A stretch of 64,000 bases of DNA from Nocardia fusca NBRC 14340. GTDB lineage: Bacteria > Actinomycetota > Actinomycetes > Mycobacteriales > Mycobacteriaceae. Below the pieces are notes generated by a model. That model was not told where the DNA came from and searched no databases. It saw only the letters and a list, made by a program, of their open reading frames with translations. Positions 29,480 through 36,601 of the stretch are shown here, piece after piece. The stretch covers positions 62,001 to 126,000 of the forward strand of contig NZ_BDCU01000017.1 of NCBI RefSeq assembly GCF_001618425.1, in the 5' to 3' direction. Numbering within the stretch: position 1 is the stretch's first letter; every line of letters begins with the position of its first letter. Made by a program: the position numbers and the translations under genes.

Positions 29480-29523
29480 CTTGACAGGATACAGAGCATC
29501 AATACTCTTACCCGTGTCATTAC

Positions 29524-29536
29524 TACACGCCGTGTA
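29524..29536. promoter_or_regulatory. 13-bp perfect palindrome between TetR and DUF1330 genes
   Basis: TACACG-C-CGTGTA lies in the 75-bp divergent gap, with GTGT/ACAC half-sites also at 29514-29517 and 29525-29528. It is a likely operator for the adjoining TetR protein. Confidence 0.5.
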
Positions 29537-29554
29537 CTCACAGATCGGAACGGT

Positions 29555-29869
29555 ATGCCCGCCTATGTGATAGCCAATGTGGAGGTCCTCGACGAGGAGG
29601 CAGGCCGGGCCTACGCTCCCGTCGCCCAGCAGTCGATACTCGAATACGGTGGCCGATACCTGGTCGCCGGACCCACATCCGGCACCGTCGAAGGCAGCTG
29701 GGATCTACCCCGGCTGGTGATCATCGAATTCCCCCATATGGACCGGATCCGGGAGTGGTACGACTCCCCCGGGTATCGCGAAGCCCGCCGGATCCGCGAG
29801 GGCAAGATGCGGATACGACTGCTGTTCACCGAGGGCACCCCACCCGAGGGCTTCATGCTCCCGTCCTGA
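29555..29869 (+). CDS. DUF1330 family protein (dimeric alpha-beta barrel)
   Basis: A 104-residue cytosolic protein with the ferredoxin-like dimeric fold of DUF1330. Typical elements are MPAYVIANVEVLDEEA at the start, GGRYLVAGPTSGTVEGSWDL in the middle and VIIEFPHMDRIREWYDSPGYR (two parts) near 62-82. The enzymatic role is unknown; relatives include small monooxygenase- or isomerase-like proteins. It is controlled, presumably, by the divergent TetR gene. Confidence 0.9.
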   Translation: MPAYVIANVEVLDEEAGRAYAPVAQQSILEYGGRYLVAGPTSGTVEGSWDLPRLVIIEFPHMDRIREWYDSPGYREARRIREGKMRIRLLFTEGTPPEGFMLPS

Positions 29870-30111
29870 GTCCACGGCCGAGCGCCGGCCATCGCCCGGC
29901 GCCGGGGTCACCGGAAGCGCCCACCGCGCGGGCGCCGGCGAAAACGCCTGCACCAGGCGCGCAGCGGCCGCGGAGCCTTCTGTTCCCGGGCGGCCCGGGG
30001 ACAGACGATCAGCAACGCCGCGGCGGCGCACCCGAGCCGGTGCGACACGATGCGGTCCGGTAACCACCCGGTCACCGACTTCGCGCCCTAGGCTGGTGTA
30101 GTGAGGACCCG

Positions 30112-32361
30112 GTGAGTATCCAGGACCCCGACCAGCGGTTCCGCGCGGAGATCGCAGCGCTGCGCGCCCCCGCGCCGACGCCCTCAGTTCAGGCCCTGCC
30201 TCCGGGGTTCACCGGACAGGACTTCGTGGAGTTGTTCGAGGCCCAGGTGCTGAGCCGGCAGGCCGATTTCGCCGCGCGGCGGTTGGGTGCGAGCGGGCGG
30301 GGTTTCTACAGCATCGGTTCGTCGGGACACGAGGGCAATGTCGCGCTGTCGGCGGCGAGCCGGATCACCGATCCCGCTCTGCCGCACTATCGTTCGGGCG
30401 CCTTCTTCGTCCATCGCGCCCGCCGGGCCGGCGTGCCGGACCCGGTGCGCGATATCCTGCTGGGCGTGGTGGCCGCCGCGACCGACCCCATTTCCGGGGG
30501 CCGGCACAAGGTGTTCGGCAGCGCGGTGGCCAATATCGTCCCGCAGACCTCCACCATCGCCTCGCAGCTGCCGCGTGCGGTCGGGCTCGCGTTCGCTCTC
30601 GAGCGCGCCGACCGGCTCGGAGTGCCCTGTCCGTGGCCGTCGGACGCGGTGGTGCTCTGCGGTTTCGGGGATGCCTCGGCCAATCATTCGACCGCGGCGG
30701 GCGCGATCAACGCCGCCGTCCACACCGCGCATCTCGGCGTTCCCGTCCCGGTGCTGTTCGTCTGCGAGGACAACGGAATCGGGATCAGTGTGCCCACCCC
30801 GCCCGATTGGATCGAGCACGCCTACGGGCACCGGCCGGGACTGCGCTGGTTCGGGGCCGACGGCTGCGATCTCCGCGACGCGGTGGCCGGCGCCGTGGCG
30901 GCGGTGGACTGGGTACGCGCCCACCGCCGTCCGGCGTTTCTGCACCTGCGTACGGTGCGACTGTTCGGGCACGCCGGATCCGATGTGGAGAGCGCCTACC
31001 GCGACACCGCCGCGATCGAGGCCGGCCTGGCGCGCGATCCGGTCACCGCTACGGCGCGACTCCTGATCACGGCCGGTATCCGTACCCCGTGCGAACTGCT
31101 CGACCACTACGACCGCCTCGCCGAGCAAGTGGCCGCAACCGCAGACGAAGTGTCTGGCGAACCGAAACTCACCACCGCGGACGAGGTACTCGCACCGCTG
31201 GCCCCGGACCATCCGGACGACGAGACACCGCGCCGGAGTCCCCGCCCGCCGGCGACCGCCGGGCTCTCCACCGCGCCCCACCCGGCAGAAGACGAGCCCC
31301 GTGACACAACGGAAGGCGAGGACGAAGCGGACAGCGCGCCGGACATGCCCCGGCAGACCCTGGCGCAGGCGATCAACCGCACCCTCGCCGACCTGCTCGC
31401 CCGCGAGCCCGATGTCCTCGTCTTCGGCGAGGATGTCGCCCGCAAAGGCGGCGTCTACGGCGTGACCAGAGGGCTGCGCAAACGGTTCGGTCCCCGGCGG
31501 GTGTTCGATACCCTCCTCGACGAGCAGAGCATCCTCGGCACGGCGCTGGGCGCCGGACTCGCGGGGTTCGTGCCGATTCCGGAAATCCAGTACCTGGCCT
31601 ACGTGCACAACGCGCTGGACCAGCTGCGCGGCGAGGCGGCGACCCTGTCCTTCTTCTCGGCCGGCCGCTACCGCAACCCGATGGTGGTGCGTATCGCCGG
31701 CTACGCCTACCAGCGCGGGTTCGGCGGACACTTCCACAACGACAATTCCGTTGCCGCGCTGTGCGATATACCCGGCGTGATCGTGGCGTCGCCGGCCCGG
31801 CCGGACGATGCCGCGGCCGCGCTGCGCACCTGCGTCGCCGCCGCCCGCGCGAACGGCCGGGTCTGTGTTTTCCTGGAGCCCATCGCCCTCTACCACACCC
31901 GAGACCTGTACGAACCCGACGACGGGCAGTGGGCGGCGGCCGACGCGGAAACCGCCTCCGCGCCGATCGGCCGGGCCCGCGTCTACGGCGACGGAACGGA
32001 TCTGACGATCGTCGCCTTCGCCAATACGGTACCGATGAGCCTGCGCGTGGCCCGCCGCCTGGCGCGGCGCGGTATCGGCGCGCGCGTCCTCGATCTGCGC
32101 TGGCTCGCCCCGCTCCCGCACGCCGACCTGATCCAGCACGCCGAGGCCACGGGGCGGGTCCTGGTCGCCGACGAGACCCGGCGCAGCGGCGGCGTCTCCG
32201 AATCCGTGTGCACGGCACTGGTGGACGCCGGTTTCACCGGCACACTGGCCCGGGTCACCAGCGCGGACAGTTTCGTACCGCTGGGGCCCGCCGCCGCGAC
32301 CGTCCTGCTGAGCGAGGCCGATATCGAGGCCGCCGCCGACCGTTCGCTCTCCCCGAGGTGA
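30112..32361 (+). CDS. Fused alpha-beta E1 component of a 2-oxoacid dehydrogenase
   Basis: A 749-residue TPP enzyme joining both E1 subunits in one chain. Residues about 30-340 form the alpha part: HYRSGAFFVHRARRAG, HKVFGSAVANIVPQTSTIASQLP (two parts) and the TPP motif GFGDASANHS through VLFVCEDNG. A disordered Asp/Glu/Pro-rich linker covers about 345-410. Residues 412-749 form the beta part, with VLVFGEDVARKGGVYGVTRG, FDTLLDEQSILGTALGAGLAG and GFGGHFHNDNSVAAL plus the transketolase C-terminal domain. It probably decarboxylates a branched-chain or related 2-oxoacid. No E2 or E3 gene is near. GTG 30112 has AGGA upstream. Confidence 0.88.
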   Translation: MSIQDPDQRFRAEIAALRAPAPTPSVQALPPGFTGQDFVELFEAQVLSRQADFAARRLGASGRGFYSIGSSGHEGNVALSAASRITDPALPHYRSGAFFVHRARRAGVPDPVRDILLGVVAAATDPISGGRHKVFGSAVANIVPQTSTIASQLPRAVGLAFALERADRLGVPCPWPSDAVVLCGFGDASANHSTAAGAINAAVHTAHLGVPVPVLFVCEDNGIGISVPTPPDWIEHAYGHRPGLRWFGADGCDLRDAVAGAVAAVDWVRAHRRPAFLHLRTVRLFGHAGSDVESAYRDTAAIEAGLARDPVTATARLLITAGIRTPCELLDHYDRLAEQVAATADEVSGEPKLTTADEVLAPLAPDHPDDETPRRSPRPPATAGLSTAPHPAEDEPRDTTEGEDEADSAPDMPRQTLAQAINRTLADLLAREPDVLVFGEDVARKGGVYGVTRGLRKRFGPRRVFDTLLDEQSILGTALGAGLAGFVPIPEIQYLAYVHNALDQLRGEAATLSFFSAGRYRNPMVVRIAGYAYQRGFGGHFHNDNSVAALCDIPGVIVASPARPDDAAAALRTCVAAARANGRVCVFLEPIALYHTRDLYEPDDGQWAAADAETASAPIGRARVYGDGTDLTIVAFANTVPMSLRVARRLARRGIGARVLDLRWLAPLPHADLIQHAEATGRVLVADETRRSGGVSESVCTALVDAGFTGTLARVTSADSFVPLGPAAATVLLSEADIEAAADRSLSPR

Positions 32362-32759
32362 TCCACCGCGCCACAGGTCACCGGTCGATACCGAGATCGA
32401 ACGCCGCGAGATAAGTGTCGCCCTGCCGCCCGATCGCACAGCCGGGCCCGGACCAGCACGGGAACCAGCCGCAGCAGAACCAGCCGCATCGGGACCGGCA
32501 CCAGAACACCCGGGCCGAACCATCCGAACGGCCACGGCTTCTGGTTCCTCGGCCGGTGGGTGCCGCTGCCCTGGTGACCCGAGAGGGTTCACACCCGCGA
32601 CCGGACCGGTCGTGACGCCCGGCCCCCGCGACGGAGCCCTGTCACCACCGATCCCACCGCGGGGCCGCGTTCGTCCGAGTGGGAGCCGCACCGGGAACGG
32701 TGGCCGCCGCAGCCCGTTGACATTCACCCTGTTGCGCACAGCGGTAGTACGCTCCGCCC
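32362..32759. other. Non-coding interval of about 400 bp
   Basis: No credible gene, RNA or strong hairpin is seen. The sequence is rich in CAG/CGG-like runs, and all open frames are low-complexity. Confidence 0.6.
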
Positions 32760-33596
32760 TCAGGGCCGGCCCGCCCCCGGCGCGGGCGCGGGGAAGGCCA
32801 CCACCCGACCGGTGGGTTCGGGTGTCTCCGCGCCGTACTCCTGGCCGACCACGAAGAGCCGGGGGCGGTCGGGGTCACGGTCGAGCACACAGGCGAAAGC
32901 ACCGCGGTCGAATTCCACGGTGCCCAGGACCGCGCCGCCTTCGGCCACCCGGACGCAGTGCCGGTTGCCCACATCCGCGTACCAGGCCGCGCCGTCGGTA
33001 TCGAGGCAGATACCGTCGGGATGGTCGCCGGGCGTGGCTGCCCAGACCCGGCGGCCGGCGAGATCACCCGAGGGCGTGATGTCGTAGGCAGTGAGTCGCT
33101 CGGCATAGGATTCGGCGACGATCAGGGTGGCGCCGTCCGCGGTGATCGCCATACCGTTCGGGAACGCGAGATCGTCGGCGACCCGGCGCACCGTACCGGC
33201 CGGAGTCACCAGCACGACGAACCCTGGCGCGAACTCCCCGCCGGGGAAATCGAATCCGATGGTGTTGACGTAGGCGTTGCCCCGGGCGTCGACGACGATA
33301 TCGTTCCACGGTGCATCCGTCTCACCGGCGAGATCGGCATGGGTCACCAGGCTGCCGCCGGGTTCGCGCCGCAGCAGGCGCCGCCGGCCCGAATCGACGA
33401 TCAGCAGCCGCCCGTCGGGCAGGAAGTCGATACACATCGGGAACGAGGGCACAGAGGCGATCACCTCACCATGTCCCGGGCCGTCCACCGCGATCACCTG
33501 GTTCGCGCCCCAGTCGGAGAACCACAGCCGGCCCTCGTGCCAGCGTGGCGATTCACCGAACACGACTCCCTCGAGTACTACCTCTGGTGTCTCCAT
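32760..33596 (-). CDS. SMP-30/gluconolactonase-family lactonase
   Basis: Six-bladed beta-propeller hydrolase of 278 residues, expected to be metal-dependent. Family marks include GVVFGESPRWHEGRLWFSDW (metal-ligand Glu in GESPRW), NDIVVDARGNAYV (Asn ligand), FPNGMAITADGATLIVAESY and HPDGICLDTDGAAWYADVGN (Asp ligand). The substrate is not deducible. ATG 33596 follows AAGGGA. It is separated by 96 bp from the HAD-like fragment upstream. Confidence 0.9.
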   Translation of the reverse strand: METPEVVLEGVVFGESPRWHEGRLWFSDWGANQVIAVDGPGHGEVIASVPSFPMCIDFLPDGRLLIVDSGRRRLLRREPGGSLVTHADLAGETDAPWNDIVVDARGNAYVNTIGFDFPGGEFAPGFVVLVTPAGTVRRVADDLAFPNGMAITADGATLIVAESYAERLTAYDITPSGDLAGRRVWAATPGDHPDGICLDTDGAAWYADVGNRHCVRVAEGGAVLGTVEFDRGAFACVLDRDPDRPRLFVVGQEYGAETPEPTGRVVAFPAPAPGAGRP

Positions 33597-33692
33597 GTGA
33601 TATCCCTTCGTTCGCCGGTGGTGATACCGACCCGGCGACTGCCCGGAATTCATCGCTCGGCGCGGCCGTGGTGCGCGGCGGCGGGCTCGCGA

Positions 33693-34151
33693 TCAGCCGA
33701 TTCCGTAGGTGGCGAGGGCGTCGAGCAGGGCGCGCGGCCGCTGATCGGTCGGTAGTGGATCGACGAGTTCGACCAGGCAGCCGATCTCGGCGGCGGCGCC
33801 GTCGGCCTCGGCGCTGTCCCCGATCATCAACGTCTCGCCCGGCGGTACACCGAGGCGTGCGCAGGCCAACGCGAACAGCCGCGGATCCGGTTTCACGGCG
33901 CCTTCGCGATACGAGAGCACGAATTCGCGCACGTAGTCGGCCGTTCCGGCGCGTTCGAAAGCCGGCCGGATATCCCAGGCGATATTGCTGAGGACCGCGA
34001 CCGGCAACTCGAGACCCGCCACCACCTTCAATGCGGCCGCCGTATCCGGGTACGGGGTCCACGCGCCGGCCGATATCAGCTGGTCGTAGAGATAGCCCGG
34101 GTTACCGACCCCGGACCCTTCCAGTCTTTCCACCCATCCGGCCCCATTCAC
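33693..34151 (-). CDS. HAD-superfamily hydrolase, N-terminally incomplete
   Basis: The 152 residues include HAD motif II (VAVLSNIAWDIR), motif III lysine (REGAVKPDPRLF) and motif IV (LMIGDSAEADGA), but not motif I, the DxDx(T/V) nucleophile that should be about 80 residues before motif II. The start is an arbitrary GTG at 34151. Upstream, an open stretch in a different frame (to about 34300) also lacks a recognisable motif I. It is either an N-terminal truncation, a frameshifted gene or a sequencing error. Catalysis is not expected as written. Confidence 0.55.
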   Translation of the reverse strand: MNGAGWVERLEGSGVGNPGYLYDQLISAGAWTPYPDTAAALKVVAGLELPVAVLSNIAWDIRPAFERAGTADYVREFVLSYREGAVKPDPRLFALACARLGVPPGETLMIGDSAEADGAAAEIGCLVELVDPLPTDQRPRALLDALATYGIG

Positions 34152-34301
34152 GGCCCGGCTGCGCGAAGTCCTGCACGATGCCGGACGCGCGGCGCCCGGC
34201 GACAGCCGCCCACAACGACCGACCGGCGATATCCGGCACGGCGTGGTGTAGTTCCGGCCTATCCGGCGAACTCACAGCCCCCAGGGCGGACGTTCCGATG
34301 G

Positions 34302-35270
34302 CTACTTTCCGGTGAGCTCCCCGAGCGCGCCCAGCAAGAATCCGTTCACTGCGTCCGTCGCCTCCAATTGCACCAGATGACCGGCGCTCGGCACCGAGTG
34401 CACGGCACGCAGATCCGGAAGCAGCGCGCGCATCGTGTCGAGCGGGTCGCGGCCACTGAACCCTTCCATATCGGGGTCGTTCTCGCCGTAGACGAAGTAC
34501 ACCGGGACCGTGGGTACCGCCTCGGCATACTCGGCCGTCAGTTCCCAGTTGCGATCGATGGCCCGGTACCAGTTCAGGCCGCCGGTGAACCCGGTGCGCT
34601 CGAAATCTCCGGCCAGGGTGTCGAATTCGTCCTCCGAAAGCCATGACCAGGGCAGTTGCGGCGCCGCGGGCAGCGCATCGATATAGCGGGTTCCCGGCGG
34701 GTTCTTCCACACGTCGAGATAGTGGAAATCCCCGCTGAGCGCGAAGTAGACCCGGGAAAGGAATTCGCGTGGCCGTTCGGCCAGATGCGCGTCGGCCACG
34801 CCGGGTTCCTGAAAATACTGCAGGTGCAGGAAATGCCGCTCGGCCATCTTCCCCCAGTAGTACCCGGGCGGTTTCGGGGCGCGCGGGGCGAAGGGGTTGT
34901 TCAGGATCACCAGGCCGCGCACCCGCTCCGGCGCGCGCAGCGCGAGCTCCCACAGCAGGGCCGCGCCGAAATCGACGCCCACGAAAACCGCCTGGTCGGC
35001 GTCGATATCGTCGAGCAACGCGAGCAGGTCACCGACCACGGCCTCGTTGGTGTAGTCGTCGATCGACTCCGGCGCGCCGGTCCGGCCCGCGCCGCGCAAG
35101 TCGGGGGCCAGGGCCCGGTATCCGGCGGCGCCGGCCGCGGCGAGCTGGCGGTGCCAGACGTACCAGGTGTGCGGGAATCCGTGGCAGAAGATCACCGGGT
35201 GGCCCCGGCCCTGTTCGGCGACATGCATCCGCACGCCGCCGGTGTCGACGAACCGGTGTGTCGGCTCCAC
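34302..35270 (-). CDS. Alpha/beta hydrolase, epoxide-hydrolase type
   Basis: A 322-residue alpha/beta hydrolase. The oxyanion-hole motif HGFPHTWYVW starts at residue 30. The nucleophile is D100 in VGVDFGAALLW, replacing the usual GHDWG. Lid tyrosines are probably Y152 and Y235 (NWYR, an epoxide hydrolase signature). The acid lies in YGENDPDM at about 265-267 and the base is H298 in SAGHLVQLE. Asp nucleophile plus two lid tyrosines suggests epoxide hydrolysis rather than esterase action. GTG 35270 follows GGGAGG. It shares a KstR-like operator with the divergent SDR gene, hinting at lipid or steroid catabolism. Confidence 0.88.
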   Translation of the reverse strand: MEPTHRFVDTGGVRMHVAEQGRGHPVIFCHGFPHTWYVWHRQLAAAGAAGYRALAPDLRGAGRTGAPESIDDYTNEAVVGDLLALLDDIDADQAVFVGVDFGAALLWELALRAPERVRGLVILNNPFAPRAPKPPGYYWGKMAERHFLHLQYFQEPGVADAHLAERPREFLSRVYFALSGDFHYLDVWKNPPGTRYIDALPAAPQLPWSWLSEDEFDTLAGDFERTGFTGGLNWYRAIDRNWELTAEYAEAVPTVPVYFVYGENDPDMEGFSGRDPLDTMRALLPDLRAVHSVPSAGHLVQLEATDAVNGFLLGALGELTGK

Positions 35271-35286
35271 CGCACCTCCCGAATAC

Positions 35287-35300
35287 TAGAACGCGTTACA
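35287..35300. promoter_or_regulatory. KstR-like operator between the hydrolase and SDR genes
   Basis: TAGAACGCGTTACA fits the published KstR consensus TnnAACnnGTTnnA at every fixed position. It lies in the 54-bp divergent gap, 9 bases before a TAACGT -10-like box (35310-35315) for the SDR gene, so bound repressor would block both promoters. Confidence 0.65.
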
Positions 35301-35324
35301 GTTTCACGGTAACGTCCCGGGACT

Positions 35325-36173
35325 GTGAGCGGAACACCACACCCCCTGAAGAACCGGATCGCGGTCGTCACCGGCGCCAGTCGCGGGATCGGCAAAGGTA
35401 TCGCCCTCGAGCTGGGCGCCGCCGGCGCGACCGTCTACGTGACCGGACGATCGGAGCGGCCGGGCAGGCTCCCGGGCACCGTGGGCGAAACGGCCGCGCG
35501 GATCGACGAACTCGGTGGCACCGGCGTGCCGGTGGTCTGCGATCACCGCGACGACGAGGCGACCGCCGCGCTCTTCGAACGGATCGGCAACGACCACGAC
35601 CGGCTCGACATCCTGGTGAACAACGTCTACAACTCCCCCGCCGCCGCCCGCTGGCTCGGCCGCAAATTCTGGGAGGTGCCACCCGCGGCGTGGGACGAAA
35701 CCTTCGAGGTGGGCGTTCGCTCGCATTACGCGGCCGCCGTCTACGCCGCGCCGCTGCTGCTGAAGGGCTCCGGCTTGATCGTCAATGTCTCTTCGCCGGG
35801 TTCCCAGCGGTATATGCACAACGCCGTGTACGGAGTCGCCAAGACCGCACTCGACCGCATGACCGCCGATTTCGCGCGCGACCTCGCCGGCACCGAGGTG
35901 ACGGCGGTCTCGATCTGGCCGGGCATCGTCGACACCGAACTACTGCAGATGGTGCCCGCCGACGCGGACGGCAACCGGGTGGTGACACTTCCCGGAGAGG
36001 GCAGTTTCGACCTGAACCAGGCGGAGACCCCGCGGTTCGCGGGCCGTGCGGTGGTGGCCCTCGCCACCGACCCCGAACGCGGGAAACGATCCGGGCAGGC
36101 CTGGAAGGTCGCCGATCTGGCCGGCGACTACGGGTTCACCGATGTGGACGGGAGAGTCCCCCGCCACGACTGA
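35325..36173 (+). CDS. Short-chain dehydrogenase/reductase (DHRS1-like)
   Basis: A 282-residue NAD(P)-dependent SDR. The cofactor motif TGASRGIG is at 16-23 and VTGRS follows the second strand, suggesting NADP preference. NNVYN carries the structural Asn, VNVSSPG the catalytic Ser, and VYGVAKTALDR the Tyr-x3-Lys pair. The long insertion with KFWEVPPAAWDETFEVGVRSHY (two parts) is DHRS1-like. Substrate unknown. GTG 35325 is nine bases from a TAACGT box. It converges on secG with eight bases between the stops. Confidence 0.9.
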   Translation: MSGTPHPLKNRIAVVTGASRGIGKGIALELGAAGATVYVTGRSERPGRLPGTVGETAARIDELGGTGVPVVCDHRDDEATAALFERIGNDHDRLDILVNNVYNSPAAARWLGRKFWEVPPAAWDETFEVGVRSHYAAAVYAAPLLLKGSGLIVNVSSPGSQRYMHNAVYGVAKTALDRMTADFARDLAGTEVTAVSIWPGIVDTELLQMVPADADGNRVVTLPGEGSFDLNQAETPRFAGRAVVALATDPERGKRSGQAWKVADLAGDYGFTDVDGRVPRHD

Positions 36174-36181
36174 CCGGCAGG

Positions 36182-36415
36182 TCAGGCGAATTTGATCTCC
36201 AGCCCGATCCCCAGGATCGCGATGAACCAGACCATGCCGGTGAAGATGGTGATGCGGTTGAGGTTCTTCTCGGCGACGGTCGACCCTGACAGGCTCGACT
36301 GCATCCCACCACCGAACAGGCTGGACAGACCTCCGCCCTTGGCCCGGTGCAGCAGCACCAGCAGCACCAGCAGCAGGCTGGTGACGATCAGGAGGATATC
36401 CAGGAACATCCGCAT
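36182..36415 (-). CDS. secG: Protein translocase subunit SecG
   Basis: Small 77-residue membrane subunit of the SecYEG channel. Two hydrophobic helices (about 3-23 and 54-74) flank the conserved cytosolic loop HRAKGGGLSSLFGGG and SGSTVAEKNLNRIT. In Mtb secG sits beside the gap-pgk-tpi cluster; here about 6.5 kb of other genes separates it from tpiA. It reads in the same direction as tpiA. Confidence 0.96.
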   Translation of the reverse strand: MRMFLDILLIVTSLLLVLLVLLHRAKGGGLSSLFGGGMQSSLSGSTVAEKNLNRITIFTGMVWFIAILGIGLEIKFA

Positions 36416-36488
36416 GCCGGACAGTCTAGAGGGTGCGACGGAGCGAATCCCATTCGCCGTCCGAGCACGGCCGCCGCGAACGCGAAGC

Positions 36489-36600
36489 TACGCACATGCG
36501 CACGGCCGGAGGCGAATGCCGAGGTACGCAGGACGCGCACGGCCGGAGCGAATGCCGAGGTACGCAGGACGCGCACGGCCGGAGCGAATGCGGAGGTACG
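36489..36600. repeat. Three tandem copies of a 36-bp repeat upstream of secG
   Basis: Units at 36489-36524, 36525-36560 and 36561-36596 are followed by a few bases of a fourth. Each holds CGCACGGCCGGAGCGAATGC with one to a few differences. The period is a multiple of three, so a minus-strand frame reads a 12-residue repeat TSAFAPAVRVLR, but no gene is convincing. The reverse complement shares TTCGCTCCGGCC with the duplication at 14495-14627. Confidence 0.88.
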
Positions 36601-36601
36601 C

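Noticed and set aside
36489..36600. CRISPR array, because the unit is 36 bp
   Set aside because: The units are directly adjacent with no spacers, and no cas gene is present.
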